64,000 nt of DNA from Streptomyces sp. JH14. GTDB lineage: Bacteria > Actinomycetota > Actinomycetes > Streptomycetales > Streptomycetaceae. Below are positions 35,880 through 44,745 of the stretch, piece by piece. The notes under the pieces are model-generated. The model worked only from the letters and a program-made list of their open reading frames with translations, searched no databases and had not been told where the DNA came from. The position numbers and the translations under genes are program-made. The stretch spans positions 6,076,001 through 6,140,000 of the forward strand of contig NZ_JAJNEL010000001.1 in the NCBI RefSeq assembly GCF_029428675.1, read 5' to 3'. Numbering within the stretch: the first letter of the stretch is position 1; every line of letters starts with the position of its first letter.

Positions 35880-37555
35880 CCGCCACCGAGGCGGCCGGCG
35901 GGGCCGCACACGACGCGCACGACAAGGCGTCCGAGAGGCCGGGCTCGGTGTTGCGCAGTGGCGCCGTCATGGCGGCCGGCTCCGTCGTCTCACGGGTCAC
36001 CGGCTTCATACGCTCGGCGGTCGTCGTCGCCGCGCTCGGCACCGGACTCCAGGCCGACGGGTACGCGGTCGCCAACACCGTCCCCAACATCCTCTACATG
36101 CTCCTCATCGGCGGCGCCCTCAACGCGGTGTTCGTCCCCGAGCTGATCCGGGCCGCCAGAGAACAAGCCGACGGCGGCGCCGCCTACACCGACCGGCTGC
36201 TCACCGCCTGTGCGGTCGGCCTCGTCGCCCTCACCGGGCTCGCTGTCGCCGGCGCGCCGCTGATCGTCGCTGTCTACACCCCCTACTCGGGTGAGCGGGC
36301 GCAGCTCACGATCGCGCTGGCCCGCTACTGCCTGCCGCAGATCCTCTTCTACGGGCTGTTCACGCTCCTCGGGCAAGTGCTGAATTCCCGTAACCGGTTC
36401 GGCGCGATGATGTGGACCCCGGTCCTCAACAACCTCGTGATCATTGCCGTTTTCGGTCTGTATCTGGGCGTCGCGGCAGGCTCCGACACCACGCTGACCT
36501 CCGCGCATGCCCAGTTGCTGGGGTGGGGGACGACGGCCGGGATCGCCGTGCAGACGCTGGCCCTGGTGCCCGCGCTGCGGGCCGCGAAGTTCCGCTGGAG
36601 GCCCCGGTTCGACTGGCGGGGGAGCGGACTCACCCGGCCGCTGCGATCGGCCGGCTGGCTCGTGATGCTGGTACTGACGAACCAGGTCGCCTACTGGGTG
36701 GTGACCCGGCTCTCCACCCTCACCGGGCAGCATGCCGTGGAGCAGGGTGTGGCAGGCGGCGTGGGTTACACCGCGTACAGCTACGCCTACCAACTGTGGG
36801 TGGTGCCGCAGGGCATCATGACCGTCTCGCTGGTCACCGCACTGATGCCGCGGATGAGCCGGGCGGCGGCCGAGGGCGATCTCGCCGGGGTACGTCGCGA
36901 TGTCTCGTACGCGCTGCGGACGACGGCCGCGGTGGTGGTGCCCGCAGCGGGTGCGCTGTTCGCGCTCGCGCCGTGGGTGATGGGAGCTGTGTTCGGCTAC
37001 GGACGTACCGGCGCCGCGGACATCACGGTGATGGCGGGGCTGATGATGGCGTTCGCGCCGGGGCTGATCGCGTTCTCCGGGCAGTACGTGCTGTCCCGGG
37101 GGTTCTACGCGATGGGCGACACCCGTACGCCGTTCCTGCTGAACCTGGTGATCGCGGGGTTCAACGCGGGGCTGTCCGGTGTCGCGTATCTGATGTTGCC
37201 CGCGCGGTGGGCGGTGACGGGGATGGCCGCGGCATACTCGGTGGCGCTGTTCGCGGGGTTCGCGGTGACCGCGTATGTGCTGCATCGCAGGGTGTCGGGC
37301 GGATCCGGCGAGCCGCGGCCTGCGCTGTGGCGGTCCTCCGGGCTGTGGGCGCACGTGCGGCTGGTGGTGGGGTGCGCGCCCGCGGGGGTGCTCGGCTACG
37401 GGGTGGCCCGCGCATGCGACGGGTTTGGGGACGTGGTGGCAGCGGCGGCGGGGGTGATGGTGCTTCTGGGGGTGGTCGGGGCGCTGGCCCGGCCGCTGCG
37501 GCTCGCCGAGGTCAGTGCCGTGCTGGCTGCGGGACGGGGCCGGCTGTGGCGTTAG
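35876..37555 (+). CDS. murJ: Lipid II flippase MurJ
   Basis: A 559-residue MOP-superfamily protein with about fourteen membrane helices. The N-terminal signature VSRVTGFIRSAVVVAALG...ADGYAVANTVPNILYMLLIGGALNAVFVPEL is typical of MurJ/MviN. A short acidic cytoplasmic tail-like N-terminus precedes the first helix. It flips lipid-linked cell-wall precursor across the membrane. The GTG start overlaps the FemX stop by GTGA. Most actinobacteria have a longer MurJ near the origin, so this is probably a second, MurJ-like copy. Confidence 0.9.
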   Translation: MTATEAAGGAAHDAHDKASERPGSVLRSGAVMAAGSVVSRVTGFIRSAVVVAALGTGLQADGYAVANTVPNILYMLLIGGALNAVFVPELIRAAREQADGGAAYTDRLLTACAVGLVALTGLAVAGAPLIVAVYTPYSGERAQLTIALARYCLPQILFYGLFTLLGQVLNSRNRFGAMMWTPVLNNLVIIAVFGLYLGVAAGSDTTLTSAHAQLLGWGTTAGIAVQTLALVPALRAAKFRWRPRFDWRGSGLTRPLRSAGWLVMLVLTNQVAYWVVTRLSTLTGQHAVEQGVAGGVGYTAYSYAYQLWVVPQGIMTVSLVTALMPRMSRAAAEGDLAGVRRDVSYALRTTAAVVVPAAGALFALAPWVMGAVFGYGRTGAADITVMAGLMMAFAPGLIAFSGQYVLSRGFYAMGDTRTPFLLNLVIAGFNAGLSGVAYLMLPARWAVTGMAAAYSVALFAGFAVTAYVLHRRVSGGSGEPRPALWRSSGLWAHVRLVVGCAPAGVLGYGVARACDGFGDVVAAAAGVMVLLGVVGALARPLRLAEVSAVLAAGRGRLWR

Positions 37556-37654
37556 CGGGAGCCTGGGCCGGCCGGTGGCCGTTCTGCCCTTGATGGTGCC
37601 GGACGGCTCGGCTGCGCCGGTCGGCTCGAAAGTGATTGTTGGGATACTGGTGCC

Positions 37655-38338
37655 ATGCCGCGTGTGCTCTTGATCGAAGACGACCCCTCCGTACGCGAAG
37701 GGGTCGAGCTCGGGCTGCGAAGGCGCGGGCATGAGCTCCGGGCCGTGGAGACAGGGGAGGCGGGACTCGGCGCGCTGGCGGATTTCCGGCCCGATCTCGT
37801 CCTCCTCGACCTGATGCTGCCCGGCATGAACGGCGTCCAGGTCTGCCGTCGGATACGGGAGTCCAGCCAGCTGCCGATCATCATGCTGACCGCCCGCGGA
37901 GACGACTTCGATGTGGTCGTCGGGCTGGAGGCCGGCGCGGACGACTACATCGTCAAGCCGGCCCGAACCGAAGTGATCGAGGCCAGGATCCGGGCGGTGC
38001 TGCGACGGCTCGCCGAACCCGCCGGGCGCAGCGGTATCGAGTTCCACGGCGAACTGGCCGTGGACCGTGCCGGGCTGTCCGTCGCCAAGGCAGGGGAGCG
38101 GATCCTGCTCGCCCCGTCCGAACTGAAGCTGCTGCTGCATCTTTCGGCCTCTCCCGAGCAGGTCTTCAGCAGGCAGCAGCTGCTCGAGTACGTCTGGGAG
38201 CACAGCTACCACGGCGACGCGCGCCTGGTCGACGCATGTGTACGGCGATTGCGGCAGAAGATCGAGGATGTGGCGGGCAGCCCCCGGTACATCCAGACCG
38301 TCCGCGGTTTCGGCTACCGGTTCGGACCGCTCGTATGA
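37655..38338 (+). CDS. OmpR-family response regulator
   Basis: A 227-residue DNA-binding response regulator. The receiver domain has the acidic pocket IEDD, the phospho-acceptor Asp52 (LVLLDLMLPG), the Thr in MLTARGDD and the Lys in YIVKPA. The winged helix occupies about 130-227 with FSRQQLLEYVWEHSYHGDARLVDACVRRLRQKIE. Its stop overlaps the kinase start, and a lipoprotein follows. The RR-HK-lipoprotein order resembles afsQ1-Q2-Q3 and cse-type envelope-stress operons. I do not assign either name. Confidence 0.93.
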   Translation: MPRVLLIEDDPSVREGVELGLRRRGHELRAVETGEAGLGALADFRPDLVLLDLMLPGMNGVQVCRRIRESSQLPIIMLTARGDDFDVVVGLEAGADDYIVKPARTEVIEARIRAVLRRLAEPAGRSGIEFHGELAVDRAGLSVAKAGERILLAPSELKLLLHLSASPEQVFSRQQLLEYVWEHSYHGDARLVDACVRRLRQKIEDVAGSPRYIQTVRGFGYRFGPLV

Positions 38339-39771
38339 AGCTTCTCGGCGCCCGGTTCGGTCTGCGGACCCGTCTCATATCGGCGTTTCTTCTGGTCGCG
38401 GCGATCAGCGCGATCACCACTGCGACACTGACCTACCGCGAGGCCCGGTCGGCGATCCTTCAGCAGACACAGGACACCGCGGTCGCCCAGTTCCGCGACC
38501 GGGTCACCGCGCAGCCGGTGACCCTCCCGCTGGACGCGGCCCAGCTGCAGCAGGTGTGCCAGACCCTCGCCCGGGAAGGCAAGCCGCACACCTGGTTCGT
38601 CTTCGCCGAATATGCGGACCTGCGGGTCTCGTCGTCGGACCGGTCCACCTCGAACGTGATCACACCCGAACTCCGTGCCGCTGCGCGCACCGATGAGCAC
38701 GCCTCGTTCCAGCGGGTCGTCAAGAACGGCGAGCCCTGGCTGACGATCGGGATGCCCGCCATGTTCGACCGGGGCTACGGCCCGCAGCGCACCGGGCTCG
38801 TCCTCTTCGCGGTGATGCCGCTCCACCCCGAGGAGGCCAATGTCAACGCCATGGTCACCGCGGCCCGCGACGGGGCCCTGCCCGCCCTTCTCATCGCGCT
38901 GGTGCCGGCCCTGCTGGCCGCCCGCAGTGTGCTGCGCCCGGTCCGTGACCTGCGCCGGGCCGCCGCCGGGATCGGACGGGGCGAGCTCGACACCCGTATC
39001 GAGGTGAAGGGTTCCGACGAACTCGCCGAACTGGCATGGACGTTCAACGAGTCGTCCACCAAGCTCCAGCAGTCCGTGGAGGATCTCCAACGGGCGGAGG
39101 CACGGGCCCGGCGCTTCGCCTCCGACGTCTCGCACGAGCTGCGCACCCCGCTCGCGGGGATGCTTGCCGTCACCGAAGTCCTCGACGAGGACGCCGCCCA
39201 TCTGAACGCCGACACCGCGGCGGCCGTCCGGCTGATCAGTGCGGAGACGGGGAAGCTGGCCACGCTCGTCGAGGACCTGATGGAGATCTCCCGCTTCGAC
39301 GCGAAGGCGGCGGGCCTGCATCTCGACGAGGTCGACGTCGGCGAGACGATCCGCAAGACGCTGCAGGCCAGACGCTGGGAGGGGCAGGTCGCCACCGAAC
39401 TCCCGGACGGGGTGAGGGGGGTGCTCGACCCACCCCGCTTCGATGTGATCGTCGCCAACCTGGTCGGCAACGCCCTGCGGCACGGCGCAGAGCCCGTCCG
39501 GGTACGGCTGCGGACCGAGCGGCGGGACGGGAAGGACTGGCTGGTGACGGAGGTCGAGGACAGCGGTCCGGGGATCGACCCGGCCGTTCTGCCGCACATC
39601 TTCGACCGGTTCTTCAAGGCCGACGAGGCGCGGACCCGGTCGGCGGGCAGCGGGCTCGGACTGGCTATCACGCAGGAGAACGTAAGGTTGCACGGCGGCA
39701 CCGTCGACGGCGCCAACAGGCCAGGCGGCGGTGCTGTGTTCACGGTCGAGCTTCCGCTGGAGGGGGCATGA
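38335..39771 (+). CDS. Sensor histidine kinase
   Basis: A 478-residue membrane kinase. Two membrane helices (about 13-33 and 180-200) bracket an extracytoplasmic sensor of about 150 residues. A HAMP segment, the DHp box ASDVSHELRTPL with phosphorylated His267, and the ATPase motifs NLVGNALRHG, EDSGPGI and GSGLGL follow. It overlaps the regulator upstream and the lipoprotein downstream by four bases each, so all three are produced together. The signal is unknown, and the lipoprotein suggests an envelope cue. Confidence 0.93.
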   Translation: MKLLGARFGLRTRLISAFLLVAAISAITTATLTYREARSAILQQTQDTAVAQFRDRVTAQPVTLPLDAAQLQQVCQTLAREGKPHTWFVFAEYADLRVSSSDRSTSNVITPELRAAARTDEHASFQRVVKNGEPWLTIGMPAMFDRGYGPQRTGLVLFAVMPLHPEEANVNAMVTAARDGALPALLIALVPALLAARSVLRPVRDLRRAAAGIGRGELDTRIEVKGSDELAELAWTFNESSTKLQQSVEDLQRAEARARRFASDVSHELRTPLAGMLAVTEVLDEDAAHLNADTAAAVRLISAETGKLATLVEDLMEISRFDAKAAGLHLDEVDVGETIRKTLQARRWEGQVATELPDGVRGVLDPPRFDVIVANLVGNALRHGAEPVRVRLRTERRDGKDWLVTEVEDSGPGIDPAVLPHIFDRFFKADEARTRSAGSGLGLAITQENVRLHGGTVDGANRPGGGAVFTVELPLEGA

Positions 39772-40298
39772 GGCGAGGGCGGGTCCTCGGCGCCCTGCTG
39801 CCGTTTGTGCTGCTGGTAACCGGGTGCGGCATCAGGTCCACGGACGTGGTCGAGGTCGGCGACGCGGCAACCGTGGAGGTGGCCGCCCCGCCCGCCCGGC
39901 AGAGCACGGTGCTGTACTTCATCTCGCCGTCGTCCCCGGGCGGACTGCTCCCCGTCATACGACGGGTCGACACGCCGTCGGCCAACGCGTCCTCGGGAAC
40001 AGGGGATAACGGGCCGAGCCGCGGCAAGCAGCTCTCCATGCTGTTCAACGGTCCTTCGCCGGCGGAGAGGAGAGCCGGCCTGCGAACCGAACTCCCCATG
40101 ATCAGTGACCGGGTGAGCGTGACGACGGGCAAGGAGGGGGTACGGGTCCGGCTCGCTTCCGCCGTCAACCAGCTTTCCGAACTCGCCCGGCAGCAGCTGA
40201 TCTGCACCGTCGCATACGAGCGTGGCGCGCAGCAGGGCACGACGGTGACGGTGCTCGGAACCGATGGAACCATCGGGCCGGCCCGCTGCTCCGTCTGA
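39768..40298 (+). CDS. Lipoprotein of the two-component operon
   Basis: A 176-residue lipoprotein with signal MRRGRVLGALLPFVLLVTGC and lipidated Cys20. The rest (STVLYFISPSSPGGLLPVIRRVDTP, then SMLFNGPSPAERRAGLRTELP and ELARQQLICTVAYERG) resembles a GerMN-type domain. Such proteins may modulate the sensor kinase from outside the membrane, as CseA does in the sigE system. That role is inference from operon structure. Confidence 0.8.
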   Translation: MRRGRVLGALLPFVLLVTGCGIRSTDVVEVGDAATVEVAAPPARQSTVLYFISPSSPGGLLPVIRRVDTPSANASSGTGDNGPSRGKQLSMLFNGPSPAERRAGLRTELPMISDRVSVTTGKEGVRVRLASAVNQLSELARQQLICTVAYERGAQQGTTVTVLGTDGTIGPARCSV

Positions 40299-40306
40299 TC
40301 GCCGGG

Positions 40307-40326
40307 CCACCCCTGCGCAGGGGTGG
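40307..40326. terminator. Hairpin at the end of the two-component operon
   Basis: CCACCCCT-GCGC-AGGGGTGG, an 8-bp stem with a four-base loop, lies nine bases after the lipoprotein stop and between convergent genes. It is followed by a G-rich run and not by a U-tract. Confidence 0.6.
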
Positions 40327-40371
40327 GGAGCGGGGGTGGCTGGACGGGCGCGGCCCGGGCCCGTGGGCGGA

Positions 40372-41115
40372 TCAGCTCGACGCGCGGTGCGAGGTGCGCT
40401 GCGCGGGTACGGGTGTCTGCGCCGCCTTCGTCACATCGGCGACGAGCTCCACCACATCGGAGCCGTACGCCTGCGAGTTGGCCACTTTCAGCAGCAGGCA
40501 GAACGAGTTGTTGCCGTGCTTGCGGGACAGCTTTTCGTGATGGCGGGCCAGGTAGCGGGCCGCTGCCTGGTTGGTGATCGCCTGCTGCCCGCAGAACAGG
40601 AAGACCGGGCGGGCCTCCTGACCGACCGTCAGTCGGGCCAGCAGCACATGCTCGGCGACGCCCTTCTCCGCCCGGTAGCGTTCCGAACCGATCTGGAAGG
40701 CGGCACGGTCCGGTCCCGGCTCGGGGTCGGTGTTCACCTTCACTCCGGGCAGCAGCGAATGCAGATGGGCCGCCATCCGGCGGTTGGAGACCGGGCCGCC
40801 GACACAGAACTCGGTGCGGTCACCGAAACCCTGCTGGGCAATGTCGTGGGAGAGGATCTGGGCGTGCGCCGAGCAGTCCTTGATCAGCGCGGAGAGTTCG
40901 AGCAGGGCGAAGACGTCGTGGCGGTGGACGGCGCCGTCGCCGCCCGCGTCGCGGTTGACGACGAGCAGGCATTCGGAGTTTCCGGGCAGCCCGAAGAACG
41001 CCTGCTTTCGACGGAGCCTGCGGCGCCAGAGATAGGTGCGGGCGATCCAGCCGAGGGCGGCGCCGGCACCCACTGCTATCACGCCCAGTACGAGGTTGCG
41101 TACGTCGTCGGTCAT
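40372..41115 (-). CDS. Membrane-anchored protein of unknown function
   Basis: A 247-residue protein. One N-terminal membrane helix (about 7-28, RNLVLGVIAVGAGAALGWIART) is followed by a basic stretch and a cytoplasmic domain. Conserved-looking blocks are FGLPGNSECLLVVNRDAG, VHRHDVFALLELSALI, EFCVGGPVSNRRMAAHL and RPVFLFCGQQAITNQAAARYLARHHEKL. The GGPVSNR / FCGQQAIT pattern suggests a nucleotide- or sugar-binding Rossmannoid fold, but I cannot name a family. It stands alone, convergent with the two-component operon and divergent from ggt. Confidence 0.75.
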   Translation of the reverse strand: MTDDVRNLVLGVIAVGAGAALGWIARTYLWRRRLRRKQAFFGLPGNSECLLVVNRDAGGDGAVHRHDVFALLELSALIKDCSAHAQILSHDIAQQGFGDRTEFCVGGPVSNRRMAAHLHSLLPGVKVNTDPEPGPDRAAFQIGSERYRAEKGVAEHVLLARLTVGQEARPVFLFCGQQAITNQAAARYLARHHEKLSRKHGNNSFCLLLKVANSQAYGSDVVELVADVTKAAQTPVPAQRTSHRASS

Positions 41116-41220
41116 GGGCGCGCATGTTAGCGGTACCTCGCACCCATGTTCACCCGCGGTCCTGACGAGACCGGCGAGACGGAGTTAGCCTGCGCGGACG
41201 ATCCTTCACCGGAGGTGCGT

Positions 41221-43029
41221 ATGCGACGTTCGGTCGCGCGGAATATGTCGTTACTGAGTGTGCTGGCCGCTGTCGTCACGGTGGGGGCGGCCGCACCGGC
41301 CTCCCCGGCGCCACCGGGCGCTCCCCCGCCCAAGTCGCCTGTCGCGGTGGGCTACGGCGGCGCGGTCGCCAGCGTCGATGCGGATGCGTCGGCCGCCGGG
41401 ATCGAGGTGCTGCGCGAGGGCGGCAACGCCGTCGACGCGGCCGTGGCGACCGCGGCCGCGCTCGGTGTGACCGAGCCGTACTCCTCGGGCCTCGGCGGAG
41501 GCGGCTACTTCGTCTACTACGACGCCAGGAAGCGCACCGTGGAGACCGTCGACGGCCGGGAGACCGCCCCGCGCAGCGCGGACTCCTCGCTCTTCCTGGA
41601 GAACGGCAAGCCGCTCGCCTTCGAGGACGCCGTCACCAGCGGTCTGGGGGTCGGCACGCCCGGCACTCCGGCCACCTGGTCCACCGCGCTCGACGCCTGG
41701 GGCAGCAAGTCGCTGGGACGGCTCCTGAAGCCGGCCGAACGCCTCGCCCGGGACGGCTTCGTCGTCGACTCCACGTTCCGTTCGCAGACGGAGGGCAACC
41801 AGGCCCGGTTCGCGGACTTCCCGGACACCGCCGAGCTCTTCCTCCCCGGCGGGCAACTGCCGGTGGTCGGTTCCGTCTTCAAGAACCCCGATCTTGCGCG
41901 CACCTACGAGAAGGTGGGCCGCGAGGGCGTCGACACGCTGTACCGCGGCCGGCTGGCCGACGACGTCGTACGGACCGTGCGCAATCCGCCCGTCGATCCG
42001 GAATCGACCCGGGTGGTGCGTCCCGGCCGGCTCACGGCCCAGGATCTGCGGTCCTATCGGGCATTGCGGCAGGCACCGACCAAGGTGGGCTACCGAGGCC
42101 TCGACGTGTACGGCATGGCGCCGTCCTCGTCCGGCGGCACGAGCGTGGGCGAGGCCCTCAACATCCTCGAGTCCACGGACCTTTCGCGGGCGACCGAGGC
42201 GCAGTACCTGCACCGCTACATCGAGGCGAGCCGGATCGCGTTCGCGGACCGCGGGCGCTGGGTCGGCGACCCTGCGTACGAGGACGTGCCGACGCGCGAC
42301 TTGCTCAGTCAGCGGTTCGCCGACGCGCGGGAGTGCCTGATCAAGGACGACGCGGTGCTGACGAGCCCGCTCGCCCCCGGCGACCCGCGCCATCCGGCCG
42401 GCTGCGCGAACCGTGGAGCGGCCGCCCCGACGACGTACGAGGGGGAGAACACGACGCATCTGACGACCGCGGACAAATGGGGCAACGTCGTCGCGTACAC
42501 CCTGACCATCGAGCAGACCGGCGGCAGCGCGCTCACGGTGCCGGGGCGTGGCTATCTGCTCAACAACGAGCTGACGGACTTCTCCTTCGCGCCCGCCAAT
42601 GCGGCGGTGCACGATCCGAATCTGCCGGGTCCGGGCAAGCGGCCGCGGTCGTCGATCTCACCGACCATCGTGCTCAGGCATGGACAGCCGGTGCTGGCCC
42701 TCGGGTCGCCGGGCGGCGCCACGATCATCACCACCGTGCTCCAGTCGCTCATCGGCACCGTCGATCGGGGCCTTCCGCTGGTCGACGCGATAGCGGCCCC
42801 ACGCGCCAGCCAGCGCAACTCGCCGACGACGGAGCTCGAACCGGGGCTGTGGAACAGCCCGGTACGGGCCGAACTGGAGTCGCTGGGGCATGTCTTCAAG
42901 CTGAACCCGGAGATCGGGGCGGCCACGGGGGTCCAGCGGCTGCCGGACGGCCGGTGGCTGGCCGCGGCGGAGAGGGTCCGGCGGGGCGGCGGTTCGGCGA
43001 TGGTCGTGAAGCCGAGCGGACAGCCGTGA
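41221..43029 (+). CDS. ggt: Gamma-glutamyltransferase
   Basis: A 602-residue secreted Ntn-hydrolase that moves or hydrolyses gamma-glutamyl groups, for example from glutathione-like or polyglutamate compounds. The ATG at 41221 has GGAGGTG just upstream and gives a Sec signal peptide ending near AAPASPA. The autoprocessing site and nucleophile is Thr411 (GENTTHLTTADKWGN). The large-subunit arginine region lies in VDGRETAP and the substrate pocket in GSPGGATIITTVLQSL. It would mature into two chains. Confidence 0.95.
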   Translation: MRRSVARNMSLLSVLAAVVTVGAAAPASPAPPGAPPPKSPVAVGYGGAVASVDADASAAGIEVLREGGNAVDAAVATAAALGVTEPYSSGLGGGGYFVYYDARKRTVETVDGRETAPRSADSSLFLENGKPLAFEDAVTSGLGVGTPGTPATWSTALDAWGSKSLGRLLKPAERLARDGFVVDSTFRSQTEGNQARFADFPDTAELFLPGGQLPVVGSVFKNPDLARTYEKVGREGVDTLYRGRLADDVVRTVRNPPVDPESTRVVRPGRLTAQDLRSYRALRQAPTKVGYRGLDVYGMAPSSSGGTSVGEALNILESTDLSRATEAQYLHRYIEASRIAFADRGRWVGDPAYEDVPTRDLLSQRFADARECLIKDDAVLTSPLAPGDPRHPAGCANRGAAAPTTYEGENTTHLTTADKWGNVVAYTLTIEQTGGSALTVPGRGYLLNNELTDFSFAPANAAVHDPNLPGPGKRPRSSISPTIVLRHGQPVLALGSPGGATIITTVLQSLIGTVDRGLPLVDAIAAPRASQRNSPTTELEPGLWNSPVRAELESLGHVFKLNPEIGAATGVQRLPDGRWLAAAERVRRGGGSAMVVKPSGQP

Positions 43030-43143
43030 CGAGGCGTCAGTAGACGACTCCACGGGGCTGGTTCATGGCGCGAATGTGGTCATGGACCGGCCCCGTGGGC
43101 TTGACGGGTTCATGGCCGTGGGTCCATCTTGACCGCGTCGGTA

Positions 43144-43156
43144 AGGAAAGTTTCCT
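43144..43156. promoter_or_regulatory. AGGAAAGTTTCCT operator before the chitosanase gene
   Basis: A perfect 13-base palindrome (AGGAAA-G-TTTCCT) ends 20 bases before the GTG. Chitosanase genes in Streptomyces are known to carry this type of site, bound by the ROK-family repressor CsnR. A TTGACC at 43129-43134 could be the -35 box, placing the palindrome in the promoter core. Confidence 0.75.
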
Positions 43157-43176
43157 AATAGAAGGGCACCCCCCAC

Positions 43177-43896
43177 GTGCGTACTCGAACGCTCGCCCTC
43201 GCCGCGGCATCCGGCGCCGTACTGCTCGCGGCCGCCGCACTTCCCGCGATCGCCCAGCCCGGCCCGGGCTCCGCCGCCCGGCCCGCCGCCGAGGAGGCCG
43301 GCGCGCAGGAGGGCTCCGTCACCGCGGCCGAACTGCTGGCCAAGCTGTCGTCCTGTTCGCAGATTTCCCACGGCACGTACCGTACGGACGAGGAGGCTTC
43401 GGCCACGGTGCCGGTCTGCGACAAGAACGGCGCCGTGTTCTGGAAGGCCGACATGGACATCGACTGCGACGGCGAGGTCACCACGGCCTGCAACGAGAAC
43501 ACCGACCCGTGGTTCCAGGACGACACCGCGTTCCACACCTCCGGCGGCGAGCCGCTGAACGCCGAGACGCTGCCGTACGTCGTCATGCCGAGCAGCAGTT
43601 CCCTCTGGAACTACAGCAGTTCCGGGATCAACGGCGGTGGCGTCGTCGCCGTCCTGTACGACAACCAGGTCGAGTACGCCGTCGTCGGCGACACCGGCCC
43701 CACCCAGATCATCGGAGAGGCGTCGTACGCCACGGCCGCGGCGCTCGGCATCGACCCCGACCCCGAGACCGGCGGCGCCGAGTCCGGCGTGACGTACATC
43801 CTGTTCAAGAACTCCACGGTGTCGCCGATCGAGAGCCACAGCGCCGCCGTCACCGCCGGCGACGCGCTCGCGAGGCGGTTCCTCCAGAACAACTGA
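43177..43896 (+). CDS. Secreted chitosanase, glycoside hydrolase family 75
   Basis: A 239-residue exported enzyme that cleaves chitosan. After a signal peptide (about 1-26, ending AIAQP) the GH75 core shows KNGAVFWKADMDIDCDGEVTTACNENTDPWFQ with the catalytic Asp in DMDIDCDG. GDTGPTQIIGEASYATAAALGIDPDP and the C-terminal FKNSTVSPIESHS follow. The start is GTG. Expression is probably repressed through the palindrome at 43144. It is convergent with map, with six bases between stops. Confidence 0.92.
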   Translation: MRTRTLALAAASGAVLLAAAALPAIAQPGPGSAARPAAEEAGAQEGSVTAAELLAKLSSCSQISHGTYRTDEEASATVPVCDKNGAVFWKADMDIDCDGEVTTACNENTDPWFQDDTAFHTSGGEPLNAETLPYVVMPSSSSLWNYSSSGINGGGVVAVLYDNQVEYAVVGDTGPTQIIGEASYATAAALGIDPDPETGGAESGVTYILFKNSTVSPIESHSAAVTAGDALARRFLQNN

Positions 43897-43902
43897 CGCC
43901 GT

Positions 43903-44670
43903 TCACAGCGCGGTGAGGATACGGGGGCCCGCATCCGTGATCGCCACCGTGTGCTCGGTGTGCGCCGCCCGGCTGCCGTCCGACGTACGCAGGGTCCAGC
44001 CGTCCCGGTCCGGGTGGAACGCGTCCCGCCCGCCGGCGATCAGCATCGGCTCGATCGCCAGCACCATCCCGTGACGCAGCGGCATGCCACGACCCGGCCG
44101 TCCCTCGTTGGGGACGGCCGGATCCTCATGCATGGACCGGCCCACACCATGGCCGCCGAACCCCTCCGGGATGCCGTATCCAGCCTTGCGGCAGACGGTG
44201 CCGATCGCATGGGCGATGTCCCCGATCCGATTGCCGACGACCGCCGCCGCGACCCCCGCCTCCAATGCCTCGTACGCCGTGTCGATCAGCCGCGTGTCGG
44301 CGGGCCGGGCGCGGCCGACGGTGAAGCTGATCGCCGAGTCGCCGGCCCAGCCGCCGAGCGTCGCGCCCGCGTCGATGCTCACCAGATCGCCGTCGCGCAA
44401 CCGCTGGTCGGTCGGGATGCCGTGCACGATCGCGTCGTTCACGGACGCGCAGATCACGGCGGGGAACGGGGTGGGCGCGAAATGAGGCCGGTAGTTCAGG
44501 AACGGGGACCCGGCCCCTGCCTCGCGCAGCACACCGCGTGCGACCTCGTCGAGCTCCCGCAGCGACACGCCTGCCGCCGCCTTCTCCCGTGCGGCCGTCA
44601 GCAGCCGGGCCACGACCCGGCCCGTCTCGCGCATCGCCTCGATGTCTCTATCCGTCTTGAGTTGAACCAT
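43903..44670 (-). CDS. map: Type I methionine aminopeptidase
   Basis: A 255-residue dimetal peptidase that removes N-terminal Met. Metal ligands are all visible: Asp in VSIDAGA, Asp in WAGDSAISF, His in GHGVGRSMHEDP, Glu in LAIEPML and Glu in HTEHTV. The -10 box ends seven bases before the ATG, so the mRNA should be leaderless. It is divergent from an XRE regulator and is probably an accessory copy, since the housekeeping map normally lies in the ribosomal-protein cluster. Confidence 0.93.
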   Translation of the reverse strand: MVQLKTDRDIEAMRETGRVVARLLTAAREKAAAGVSLRELDEVARGVLREAGAGSPFLNYRPHFAPTPFPAVICASVNDAIVHGIPTDQRLRDGDLVSIDAGATLGGWAGDSAISFTVGRARPADTRLIDTAYEALEAGVAAAVVGNRIGDIAHAIGTVCRKAGYGIPEGFGGHGVGRSMHEDPAVPNEGRPGRGMPLRHGMVLAIEPMLIAGGRDAFHPDRDGWTLRTSDGSRAAHTEHTVAITDAGPRILTAL

Positions 44671-44677
44671 GCCAATT

Positions 44678-44739
44678 ACTATACCGGTGGAAGCGGTATA
44701 TGAATAACGGCGGTATGAGAATAACGGCAGTACTAGACT
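44678..44739. promoter_or_regulatory. Divergent leaderless promoters with repeat operators (map / XRE)
   Basis: Leftward, TATAGT (44683-44678) ends seven bases before the map ATG. Rightward, TAGACT (44734-44739) ends six bases before the XRE ATG. Between them are a perfect dyad TATACCG-7-CGGTATA (44680-44700) and two 17-base tandem direct repeats, CGGTATATGAATAACGG (44694-44710) and CGGTATGAGAATAACGG (44711-44727). These occupy the -35 regions of both genes and are the likely binding sites of the XRE protein. Confidence 0.65.
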
Positions 44740-44745
44740 GTGCGC

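Noticed and set aside
37655..40298. Naming the two-component operon afsQ1-Q2-Q3 or cseABC
   Set aside because: The gene order matches only partly and no neighbouring sigma-factor gene (sigQ or sigE) is present. The sequence alone does not settle orthology.
43903..44670. Map as the housekeeping methionine aminopeptidase
   Set aside because: The context (single gene with an XRE regulator, leaderless) does not fit the ribosomal-protein cluster position of the main copy, so I treat it as an accessory copy.
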